Shown here: in pieces, positions 1-6,222 of the stretch
How the letters are laid out: each line of letters starts with the position of its first letter
Numbering within the stretch: position 1 is the first letter of the stretch
Assembly: GCA_031256815.1 (NCBI GenBank)
Contig: JAIRPU010000149.1
Location: 1 to 9,249, forward strand
DNA length: 9,249 nucleotides
From: Spirochaetaceae bacterium
GTDB taxonomy: Bacteria > Spirochaetota > Spirochaetia > Treponematales > Breznakiellaceae
Direction of reading: 5' to 3'
Translations under genes and position numbers: made by a program
Notes under the pieces: model-generated
What the model was told of the DNA's origin: nothing
What the model saw: only the letters and a program-made list of their open reading frames with translations
The model's database searches: none

Positions 1-423
1 TTGGACGGCGGCGGCATAATCCACCGTGGCGGCGCAGCGGAAACTGTGCTGCTGTTCAAAAATCACAGGAATTTTCTTGAATGCAGCAGCGCCGCGGCCT
101 GGAAAAAAACGGTAAGTCTGCTCAAACAAAGCGCACCGGAGAAAAAAATTGTTGTAGAGGCGGAGAATTATGAAGAGTCTGTTTTGGCAATTGATTCCGG
201 CGCCGATATTGTGCAATTAGATAAATTTTCGCTTGATGATTTTCGCAAAGCCGTCGAATATGCGGCGGCGCACTCTCCCTGTCCAATTATATCCGCCGCA
301 GGAGGGCTAAACAAAGATACTGCCGCCCTTTACGCCGCCGCAGGAGCCGGCCTTATAGTAAGCTCTGCCCCTTTCTACGCAAAACCCGCAGACATAAAAG
401 TATCGTTGCGATGTCTTTCGTAA
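1..423 (+). CDS. modD: ModD-type pyrophosphorylase (NadC superfamily), C-terminal half, 5' truncated by window
   Basis: The frame is open from the first base and ends at TAA 421-423, giving 140 residues. Family members are about 280 residues, so roughly the N-terminal half lies outside the window and the leading TTG need not be the start. Recognisable segments are GGGIIHRGGAAETVLLFKNHR near the beginning, VVEAENYEES around residue 50, GADIVQLDKFS around 67-77, and a C-terminal AAGGLNKDTAALYAAAGAG followed by SSAPFYAKPADIKV. The HR-G...NHR, QLDKF and SAP-AKPADI wording is that of ModD rather than classical NadC, which has LDNM and a different C-terminus. ModD proteins share the quinolinate phosphoribosyltransferase alpha/beta-barrel fold and are often encoded beside molybdate transport genes, but their reaction is not firmly established. 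No molybdate transporter is visible here. It is transcribed towards the minus-strand ABC permease, with 60 bp between the two stop codons. Confidence 0.85.
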   Translation: MDGGGIIHRGGAAETVLLFKNHRNFLECSSAAAWKKTVSLLKQSAPEKKIVVEAENYEESVLAIDSGADIVQLDKFSLDDFRKAVEYAAAHSPCPIISAAGGLNKDTAALYAAAGAGLIVSSAPFYAKPADIKVSLRCLS

Positions 424-483
424 TAACCAAAACCTCGTCAAAAAGGCGGCGGATACCGGCGCAAAGTTTACGGCCTGTTTGCG

Positions 484-1677
484 TTATTCTGCGGCAAGGG
501 CAAGCACGGGGTCAAGTTTTGCGGCGCGCGAGGCAGGATAAAACCCAAAAAACACGCCCACAAATGCAGAAAATCCAAATGCCGCCGCACAGGTAAGCCA
601 GGGCATTACAAAACTCCATTTTAGAAAAAAAACTACAATAGCGCTAATGCCAAGCCCTGTTAAAATTCCAAGCGCGCCGCCAACTATCGTTATAGCCGCA
701 GCCTCCGTTAAAAACTGGGCGCGTATTACCGCCGGAGACGCGCCTATGGCCTTGCGAATTCCAATTTCTTTTTTACGTTCTGTAACTGTTACTATCATTA
801 TATTCATAATGCCTATACCGCCCACCAAAAGCGAAATTGCCGCGATGCCGGAAAGTAAAAGGCTTATGGTTCCTGTAACTTCGTCAAATTGTTCAAGCAT
901 AGCCTGCATTGACGACACGTTTAACGCAAAAGAATCGCCTGTTTTTTGTTCGGCGTAAGAACGTAATTCTTCTGTTATTTGAGTAACTTTTGAAGGCGAC
1001 TCCGCTTCTATAATTGCCTGTGACGCTGTTAATACAGGAGCGATTTTTTTTGTATAAAACCCGCGTGGAATATAAACACCAGTATCAGGAGATTCCCAGC
1101 CGGCGGCCTGTCCTGTTAAAATTCCAATAACCTTAAAGCCAAAATTAACACCGTCATTTTGCAGCGTAATGCTGTTTTCCAGCGCTCCGCCATTTGGAAA
1201 AAGCGCATTTGCCGGCTCCTTTCCCAAAATAACAGTTTGCGTACCTTCCACACTGTCCGATACATTAAAATAACGTCCCTCTCCAAGCTTTAAACCGCAA
1301 GTTTCCAAAAAAGAATATTCAACCGCATTTGCATTTACAGAATAGCTTAAATCGCCGTACATTAGTGTCGCGGATAAATTGTTTTTAAACCAAATTTTTC
1401 TTATGCCTTTATATAATCCAAAAATTTCTTTTCGCCACGCTTCATTAAGTTCAATTCTGTTTTCTCTGGAAGCACGGCGCATATAACCTGAATTTACTTG
1501 TATCATATTAAGATTGGCAGAACCAAACGTTTTTTTTATATTGTTGGCCGCGCTGTCGCCAATGGTTCCAATTATAATAACAGAAGCCACGCCTATTATT
1601 ACCCCTAAAAGCGAAAGAACAGTCCGTGTTTTGCTGCGCTTAAACATTTTAACGGCAAAAACCAAATCTTCAAACAC
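484..1677 (-). CDS. MacB/FtsX-type ABC transporter permease
   Basis: A 397-residue membrane subunit of an ABC exporter of the MacB/LolC-E (type VII) class. The N-terminus has a basic patch (KMFKRSKTRT) and TM1 at about residues 19-41. A large extracytoplasmic MacB_PCD-like domain spans roughly 42-265, followed by three C-terminal helices near 268-297, 325-353 and 358-382. Hallmarks are ERKKEIGIRKAIGA (300-313), the coupling segment after the second helix, and the C-terminal PASRAAKLDPVLAL. These proteins transmit ATP-driven motion across the membrane (mechanotransmission) rather than forming a classical channel, and known substrates range from peptides to lipoproteins. The GTG start at 1677 is supported by GAGG at 1687-1684, six bases upstream, and it overlaps the 3' end of the ATPase gene by 8 bp. 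It is the last gene of the cluster. No MacA-like membrane fusion protein is present, and substrate cannot be inferred. Confidence 0.9.
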   Translation of the reverse strand: MFEDLVFAVKMFKRSKTRTVLSLLGVIIGVASVIIIGTIGDSAANNIKKTFGSANLNMIQVNSGYMRRASRENRIELNEAWRKEIFGLYKGIRKIWFKNNLSATLMYGDLSYSVNANAVEYSFLETCGLKLGEGRYFNVSDSVEGTQTVILGKEPANALFPNGGALENSITLQNDGVNFGFKVIGILTGQAAGWESPDTGVYIPRGFYTKKIAPVLTASQAIIEAESPSKVTQITEELRSYAEQKTGDSFALNVSSMQAMLEQFDEVTGTISLLLSGIAAISLLVGGIGIMNIMIVTVTERKKEIGIRKAIGASPAVIRAQFLTEAAAITIVGGALGILTGLGISAIVVFFLKWSFVMPWLTCAAAFGFSAFVGVFFGFYPASRAAKLDPVLALAAE

Positions 1678-2353
1678 AGGTATCCTCGACTATAACGCCA
1701 TCATAAATTTTAATACGCCGCCTGGCTTCCCTGGCTACGGCAACATCGTGCGTTACAAGTATTACAGTTGTACCGCTGCGGTTTACCTGTTCAAACATTT
1801 TTAGAACAAGCGCTCCGGTTTCGCTGTCCAGAGCGCCGGTAGGTTCATCCGCCAGCACTATTTCAGGAGAGGCCGCCATTGCCCGCGCAATGGCGGCGCG
1901 CTGCTTTTGCCCTCCGGAAAGCTCCGCCGGATAATGGCGAACCCTGTCCGACATGGAAACCTGCTCCAGAACTTCCAATGCCCGTTTACGGCGCGCTTGT
2001 TTGTCAAAGCCCATATACCGCAGTGGCAGCATAACGTTTTCAAGCACCGTCATGGATGTTAAAAGATGATACTGTTGAAAAACAAAACCTATGGCGCGCC
2101 CGCGCAGCATTGCAAGTTCATGTTCTTCCATAGCGGCGGTATCACTGCCATTTATTCGAACAAGTCCGCTGGAAGGCCTGTCTAACGCGCCAATTATGTT
2201 CATACAAGTTGATTTACCTGAACCGGAAGGCCCCATAATGGAAACATATTCACCATGCTCTATGCTAAAAGATACATCGCGCAAGGCATGAACCGCCTCA
2301 TGCTTCATGCCATAAATCTTGCTTACATTTTGCAGAATAACAACTTCGCTCAT
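1670..2353 (-). CDS. ABC transporter ATP-binding protein, LolD/MacB family
   Basis: A 227-residue nucleotide-binding subunit with all core motifs: Walker A GPSGSGKST (41-49), Q-loop FVFQQYHLL (91-98), signature LSGGQKQR (145-152), Walker B IVLADE with PTGALD (165-176) and the H-loop VTHD (His202). The sequence GALDRPSSG after Walker A and the length match the LolD/MacB/FtsE-like group that energises FtsX-type permeases. Its partner is the next gene downstream. The ATG start (2353-2351) overlaps the stop of the topoisomerase gene as ATGA. No Shine-Dalgarno is visible in the A-rich stretch just upstream, so initiation probably depends on translational coupling to the preceding gene. The stop TGA (1672-1670) lies inside the permease start region. 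All catalytic residues are intact, so an active ATPase is expected. The substrate is unknown. Confidence 0.93.
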   Translation of the reverse strand: MSEVVILQNVSKIYGMKHEAVHALRDVSFSIEHGEYVSIMGPSGSGKSTCMNIIGALDRPSSGLVRINGSDTAAMEEHELAMLRGRAIGFVFQQYHLLTSMTVLENVMLPLRYMGFDKQARRKRALEVLEQVSMSDRVRHYPAELSGGQKQRAAIARAMAASPEIVLADEPTGALDSETGALVLKMFEQVNRSGTTVILVTHDVAVAREARRRIKIYDGVIVEDTCV

Positions 2354-4293
2354 TGTTTTTTTATTATTTCGATTTTTTTTACCTGTTTTGAAGAGATTCG
2401 CACGCCTGCCGCCTTTGTCCCTTTAATTGAAAAATTATGCGCTTTAAATTCTTCCTGCAGTACTTTTAAACGCGGTTTAGGTACATAATGCGCCATAAAA
2501 CTAAATTTTTGCAAAACAGAAATCAAAACCGGCTCGCTGTCTTCCGGTACAAGAGAATATTCTTTGTTAATAATCCAGCTTTCAATAAAACAGCGTTTTA
2601 TAAATGCAAGCCCGTTTTCTTTTTCGCGGTAGATTACGGTAAAAATTGTTTTTGAAAGCGCCTCTTTATCGGCAACGCCTATCCACCATGCCTTTTCTCC
2701 CACAAAGATTTTTTCCTGCAAATCATTTACAAAATATGTTCCATTGCGGCGCACAACAAGAATTCTGTCCAGCGCGGAAACTTCGCATATAACTTTGCCC
2801 TGCACGGCAGTTCCCGCGTAACCGGTTGCACTGTCGTATTTTAATTCAAGATCTTTTTTATCTTTTATAACTTCTTTTACATCAATTTTTTCAAAACTGC
2901 AAATTTTTGTACGCCGCACTCCGTTATTAAATTCTTCATTTTGTTTTATTGAATCTATAAGAGTGTCAATAAAAGAAACCGCATAAGCAACACTATTTTT
3001 TAGATGCGCGTTAATTTCTTTTATTCGCGCTTTTATCTCTTCCATTTCAGTACGCGCACGGTTTATATCGTAAAGAGAAATGCGCCTTATGGGGATTCTT
3101 AACAAATGTTCTATATCTTCGCTGCTTATTTCGCGTGAACCAATCTGTTTTAAAAAACCGGAAAAACCATTTAACACAGCGTTTTGAACGGCAGCAGCGG
3201 TAGATTCTTTTTCTATTAATTTATATATTTTTTCTTCTATAAAAATCCTTTCAAGCGTACGCAAATGCAGCTTTTCGTTTAATTCTTTTTTTTCAAGTTC
3301 AAGCTCGCGTATAAGCACGTTAAGCAGCTGTTCCGCATGATGCTTAATTACTTCGCCTGTATTCATAACACACGGAATTCCGTCTTTTATTAAAAGCAGA
3401 TTACAGGCTATGGATTTTTCGCAATCCGTCCAGGCATAAAGCGCGCGAACAGTTTCTTCGGAATAAACTCCGCGGGCAAGCTTAATTTCAATTTCTACAT
3501 TTTCTGTTGTAAAATCATCTATAGATTGAATTTTCAGCCTGCCCGATTTTGCCGCGGCCTCTATACTGGCAATTAAACTTTCTGTTGTGCTGCCAAACGG
3601 AAGCTCGCGTATTACTATTCGTTTACTGTCGCTTGTATCAAGTTTTGCGCGTACAAGCACCTTGCCGTTGCCGTTATCATAATTGGAAACATCAACCAAA
3701 CCGGCTGTTGGAAAATCAGGGTAAAGCGTAAATTTTTTGCCGCCAAGAAAAAGTTTTTCGGCCTCCAGCACTTCAATAAAATTATGCGGTAAAATTTTTG
3801 TAGACATACCAACGGCAATTCCTTCCGCTCCAATAATAAGCGGCACAGGAGCTTTTGCAGGAAAAAGCACCGGTTCTTTATTGCGCCCGTCATAAGAAGA
3901 AACATAATCTGTTAATTTTGGATTATAAAAAATTGTCTTTGCAAACGCTGTAACACGACATTCAATATAACGCGGCGCGGAAGCTTCATCGCCTGTAAAA
4001 ATATTGCCAAAATTCCCCTGCTTTTCTATAAAATAATCTTTGTTTGCAAGCACAACAAGCGCTTCGCCTATAGAAGCGTCTCCGTGCGGGTGATACTTCA
4101 TGCAATGCCCAACAATATTTGCTACTTTATGAAGCTTGCCGCTGTCCGTTTCGTCCATTTGAAACAATGAATGCATTATACGCCGCTGCACGGGTTTTAA
4201 GCCGTCTTCAAGGTCAGGTATAGCGCGGTCTTTTATAACATAGGAGGCATATTCAAGAAAATTTTTATCGAATATTTGTTTTATATATGCCAT
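2350..4293 (-). CDS. parC: ParC/GyrA-like type IIA topoisomerase subunit A (topoisomerase IV A subunit)
   Basis: This is the 647-residue DNA breakage-reunion subunit of a type IIA topoisomerase. The start matches the family (YVIKDRAIPDLEDGLKPVQRRI at 18-39, split here as YVIKDRAIPDL and EDGLKPVQRRI). The winged-helix segment KYHPHGD lies at 66-72, and the catalytic Arg-Tyr pair is Arg108-Tyr109 in SAPRYIE. IGAEGIAVGMSTKILPHN (154-171) is another family block. A charged helical stretch at about 324-360 fits the coiled-coil of the gate. The C-terminal part (about 460-647) is shorter than the E. coli ParC and GyrA tails and shows no GyrA-box (QRRGGKG), arguing for topoisomerase IV-type decatenation or relaxation rather than supercoiling. 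At the classical quinolone positions the residues are Ala73 (GyrA Ser83) and Glu77 (GyrA Asp87). Its ATPase partner ParE is not in the window. The start lies 5 bp after the pgsA-like stop, with only a weak AGAAG ahead. Confidence 0.9.
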   Translation of the reverse strand: MAYIKQIFDKNFLEYASYVIKDRAIPDLEDGLKPVQRRIMHSLFQMDETDSGKLHKVANIVGHCMKYHPHGDASIGEALVVLANKDYFIEKQGNFGNIFTGDEASAPRYIECRVTAFAKTIFYNPKLTDYVSSYDGRNKEPVLFPAKAPVPLIIGAEGIAVGMSTKILPHNFIEVLEAEKLFLGGKKFTLYPDFPTAGLVDVSNYDNGNGKVLVRAKLDTSDSKRIVIRELPFGSTTESLIASIEAAAKSGRLKIQSIDDFTTENVEIEIKLARGVYSEETVRALYAWTDCEKSIACNLLLIKDGIPCVMNTGEVIKHHAEQLLNVLIRELELEKKELNEKLHLRTLERIFIEEKIYKLIEKESTAAAVQNAVLNGFSGFLKQIGSREISSEDIEHLLRIPIRRISLYDINRARTEMEEIKARIKEINAHLKNSVAYAVSFIDTLIDSIKQNEEFNNGVRRTKICSFEKIDVKEVIKDKKDLELKYDSATGYAGTAVQGKVICEVSALDRILVVRRNGTYFVNDLQEKIFVGEKAWWIGVADKEALSKTIFTVIYREKENGLAFIKRCFIESWIINKEYSLVPEDSEPVLISVLQKFSFMAHYVPKPRLKVLQEEFKAHNFSIKGTKAAGVRISSKQVKKIEIIKKQ

Positions 4294-4298
4294 AACTT

Positions 4299-4883
4299 CT
4301 AGTGCTTTTTATTTAACAGCACCCAGCGGTATATATATTCACCAAAAGAAAGATAGGCGCCAAGCACGCATACACTAAAAAGACAAACGCCAATTAAATG
4401 CATTTGAGCCGCAAATGGCAGCGGCGGAAGCGGCAAACGCACATAAAGTTTGCCGGCAAGCGTCCAAAAACAGGTAAAAATATAAAATACCGTTTTTGCC
4501 TTACCGCCAAGCCTTGCCGCAATATTTATTCCTTTTTTTGTAGCGTAAAGACGCAAAAAAAGCATACTGAATTCACGATAAAAAACAAACAGAAAAAGCA
4601 GCGGAGGCATATCTCCGGAATAGCAAAAACCAAAAAATATTGATATATGCAAAAGAGAATCCGCAAAAGGATCCAAAATCTTTCCTGTTTCGCTAACCTG
4701 ATTCAGCTTTCGCGCTGTTTTGCCGTCAAGATAATCTGTAATTTCCGCAAAAATTAAAACTGCGGTTATGGCGGCAATTATATAAAGCGAAGCCCCTTCA
4801 TTACTCTGCGCAATGAGGTAACATATTATAAAAACAGGCGCATAAATAATTCTAACCAGTGTAAACTTGTCTGCAAGCCTCAT
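4299..4883 (-). CDS. pgsA: CDP-alcohol phosphatidyltransferase, probable phosphatidylglycerophosphate synthase
   Basis: A 194-residue integral membrane enzyme. The family motif D-G-x2-A-R-x8-G-x3-D-x3-D is complete: Asp53-Gly54, Ala57-Arg58, Gly67, Asp71, Asp75 (in DYLDGKTARK and GKILDPFAD). The acidic residues bind the metal and CDP-diacylglycerol. The N-terminus ADKFTLVRI resembles the PgsA opening (NKLTLLRI), and REFSMLFLR followed by LGGKAKT parallels the PgsA segment after the active site. The PgsA assignment is therefore favoured over phosphatidylserine or cardiolipin enzymes of the same family, though substrate choice is inferred. Hydrophobic helices flank the active site near 14-26, 33-50, 82-102, 129-145 and 160-185. 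I start it at ATG 4883 rather than the in-frame TTG 4895 because GGAG (4893-4890) sits six bases before the ATG. The product would make the precursor of phosphatidylglycerol. It lies 20 bp downstream of the channel gene and 5 bp upstream of parC. Confidence 0.85.
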   Translation of the reverse strand: MRLADKFTLVRIIYAPVFIICYLIAQSNEGASLYIIAAITAVLIFAEITDYLDGKTARKLNQVSETGKILDPFADSLLHISIFFGFCYSGDMPPLLFLFVFYREFSMLFLRLYATKKGINIAARLGGKAKTVFYIFTCFWTLAGKLYVRLPLPPLPFAAQMHLIGVCLFSVCVLGAYLSFGEYIYRWVLLNKKH

Positions 4884-4889
4884 TTTTTT

Positions 4890-4893
4890 CTCC
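4890..4893 (-). promoter_or_regulatory. Ribosome binding site deciding the pgsA start
   Basis: On the minus strand GGAG is followed by six A residues and then ATG at 4883. This spacing is ideal for the ATG. The upstream TTG at 4895 overlaps the GGAG itself and has no comparable site, so the protein begins MRLADKF rather than MEKKMRL. Confidence 0.6.
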
Positions 4894-4903
4894 AACTATT
4901 TTT

Positions 4904-5416
4904 TTATGGCCAAACATTAAAAAGCATCATTATTCCCGGAATGCCGGCGGCAAAGATTCCTTCTAAAATTGAAAGCGCCGGAAAAATTTTCGACAGCCCC
5001 TTTATGCCGGCGGAAAGTTCCAAAAACCCTTCAAGCCAAAGCACCGCCCATGCCGTCCACAAAATGCCAAGCGGAAATATTCCGTTAAAAAAACAAAACG
5101 CGGCGCTTATGGCGGCAAAAACAGCAACACATATACTATAATTACCAAACGCTCTTAAATCAAGCTTAAAAATAAAATTGGCTGCTATAAAAAGATATGT
5201 AAAGCCAAACAGGAATCCGGCCGCAATATTGTTATATGCCAGTGTATCAATAAAATCTGCTTTTGCAAGCGAAATAAAATTTCCAACAACAATAATTGTA
5301 CCGGTTACCAGATTAATAAACGCCGTTGTTTTTGCGTCCATCTTTACAATAGCCGCCACGCCATTGCAGAAAAGCGCAATTCCAACAAACAATAAACAAA
5401 CGCCAAGCCAACCCAT
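4904..5416 (-). CDS. AmiS/UreI-family amide/urea channel homologue
   Basis: A 170-residue, almost entirely hydrophobic protein with six predicted helices: about 3-24, 30-51, 62-83, 91-112, 115-135 and 145-166. It follows Helicobacter pylori UreI closely along its length: LLFVGIALFCNGV (8-20), KMDAKTTAFINLVTG (25-39), GFLFGFTYLFIAAN (67-80), WTAWAVLWLEGFLE (120-133) and LSILEGIFAAGIP (148-160). These regions contribute the aromatic, Trp/Tyr-rich pore and a membrane glutamate in UreI. The long His-containing periplasmic loops responsible for acid gating in UreI are missing or much shorter, so proton gating is unlikely. Known family members pass urea or short-chain amides. No urease or aliphatic amidase gene is adjacent; the upstream neighbour is nicotinamidase, whose substrate is an amide. 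The start is ATG 5416 with GGAGG (5425-5421) four bases before it. The gap to pncA is 52 bp. Confidence 0.85.
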   Translation of the reverse strand: MGWLGVCLLFVGIALFCNGVAAIVKMDAKTTAFINLVTGTIIVVGNFISLAKADFIDTLAYNNIAAGFLFGFTYLFIAANFIFKLDLRAFGNYSICVAVFAAISAAFCFFNGIFPLGILWTAWAVLWLEGFLELSAGIKGLSKIFPALSILEGIFAAGIPGIMMLFNVWP

Positions 5417-5468
5417 AGAGCCTCCAAAAAGAAATATGTTTTTAAATCACGGCAGATTAATAATTAAA

Positions 5469-6071
5469 TTATGTAACTATTGTTACGCCGGATTTTTTTA
5501 GTTCTTCAAGCATAAAAGCCGAACTTTCTTCTGTAATACCGGCAATTCCCTTTGCTAAAACACGAACGTTATTACAAAACTTTAGCGCGTCAAGCGCTGT
5601 ACTTCCAAGACAAAAATCTGTAGCCACACCAACACAATCAAGCTGCGCATTACGCGGAATAAGCGAGCCAAGGCCGGTTGCGGTGATTTTATCGTTTTCA
5701 AAAAAAGCTGAATAAGAATCTATTTCCGGATTCATGCCTTTGCGAATTAAAAATTTAAATTTAGTCTGGTCAATGCCGTTGTGTATTTCCGCACCCCAGC
5801 TTCCCTGAACAGTGTGAACTGGCCAAAGCGTTTGTATGCCATAGGGCATTTCTACCTGGTCAAACGGGTTTTTGCCGTTCCATTCAGTATAAAACGATTT
5901 ATGATTTACAGGGTGCCAGTCCTGACAAGCCAATATTACGTCATATTCCCTGCTGTGAATAAATGTATTTATATTTGATATTATATCGAGCGCGCCTGGA
6001 ACAACAAGCGTCCCGCGTTCAGGAACAATAAAATCGTTCTGCATATCTACAACTAAAAGGAATCTCTTCAA
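5469..6071 (-). CDS. pncA: Nicotinamidase (PncA), isochorismatase-fold amidase
   Basis: This 200-residue cytoplasmic enzyme hydrolyses nicotinamide to nicotinate and ammonia, the first step of the Preiss-Handler NAD salvage route. The catalytic triad is visible: Asp9 (LLVVDMQNDF), Lys111 (RKGMNPEIDSYSAFF) and nucleophile Cys154 (GVATDFCLGSTALDA). Metal ligands are Asp51 and His53 in QDWHPVNHKSF with His57, and His86 in LWPVHTVQGSWG. The KG-x-PE-DSYSAF and WPVHTVQG strings are specific to nicotinamidases within the isochorismatase superfamily, and length is normal. The TTG start (6071) is preferred because the first Met (residue 10) would remove catalytic Asp9. A GGGAG lies 11 bases upstream, a rather long spacing. 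It is the first gene of the minus-strand cluster and divergent from the FecR-domain gene. The nicotinate phosphoribosyltransferase expected to use the product is not in the window. Confidence 0.93.
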   Translation of the reverse strand: MKRFLLVVDMQNDFIVPERGTLVVPGALDIISNINTFIHSREYDVILACQDWHPVNHKSFYTEWNGKNPFDQVEMPYGIQTLWPVHTVQGSWGAEIHNGIDQTKFKFLIRKGMNPEIDSYSAFFENDKITATGLGSLIPRNAQLDCVGVATDFCLGSTALDALKFCNNVRVLAKGIAGITEESSAFMLEELKKSGVTIVT

Positions 6072-6078
6072 TTTTATC

Positions 6079-6180
6079 TTAACTCCCGGCCATCGTGAAA
6101 TATCTATTTTGAAGCAGGATATAGTAAAAAAAACAAAACATCAAGCAGCCGCAAAATGCATATAAATCGTGCCGCTTCAT
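6079..6180 (-). CDS. Possible 33-residue small membrane protein in the pncA leader
   Basis: An ATG at 6180 opens a 33-codon frame ending at TAA 6081-6079, seven bases before the pncA TTG. The product begins MKRHDLYAF and then has a hydrophobic, Cys/Phe-rich stretch (CGCLMFCFFYYILL) long enough for one short membrane helix, ending NRYFTMAGS. A GAG lies seven bases upstream of the ATG, giving a modest ribosome site. A positively charged N-terminus and a short gap to pncA suit a leader or small membrane protein. However, an AT-rich intergenic strand easily encodes Phe/Tyr/Leu by chance, and the best minus-strand promoter guess would start inside it. I do not recognise the sequence. Confidence 0.2.
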   Translation of the reverse strand: MKRHDLYAFCGCLMFCFFYYILLQNRYFTMAGS

Positions 6181-6210
6181 AATTTTTCTCAAATAAGGTA
6201 AAATTGATGC

Positions 6211-6214
6211 AGGA
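6211..6214 (+). promoter_or_regulatory. Ribosome binding site for the TTG start of the FecR-domain gene
   Basis: AGGA at 6211-6214 is eight bases ahead of TTG 6223. No in-frame ATG exists near the N-terminus before the membrane segment. The next alternative is GTG 6250 without a better site. This supports the rare TTG start. Confidence 0.5.
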
Positions 6215-6222
6215 TTAGCCTG

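Larger units (their letters stand above)
6072..6222. promoter_or_regulatory. Divergent promoter region between pncA and the FecR-domain gene
   Basis: This 151-bp AT-rich interval must carry promoters for both directions. Candidate boxes are weak. On plus, TTCATA (6176-6181), a 17-bp spacer and TAAAAT (6199-6204) would start transcription almost on the AGGA of the FecR gene, which is too close. TATAAA at 6161-6166 gives a more sensible leader but lacks a good -35. On minus, TTGATG (6144-6139) and TATATC (6123-6118) have only a 15-bp spacer. No clear riboswitch or operator palindrome was seen. A 33-codon minus-strand ORF also lies here. Confidence 0.4.

Noticed and set aside
460..483. Inverted repeat CGCAAA / TTTGCG between the convergent modD and permease stops, as a bidirectional terminator
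   Set aside because: The stem is 6 bp with a 12-nt loop and no T-run directly after it on either strand, so it cannot be called an intrinsic terminator.
411..596. 61-codon plus-strand frame after modD
   Set aside because: Basic, low-complexity product (many Arg/Lys/Gln) lying over the 3' end of the permease gene; a shadow frame.
4884..4895. TTG 4895 as the start of the pgsA-like gene
   Set aside because: It overlaps the GGAG that serves ATG 4883, and the family's N-terminus begins close to that ATG.
6199..6204. TAAAAT with TTCATA (17-bp spacer) as the FecR-gene promoter
   Set aside because: It would start transcription on the AGGA ribosome site, leaving almost no leader; kept only as one weak option in the divergent region.
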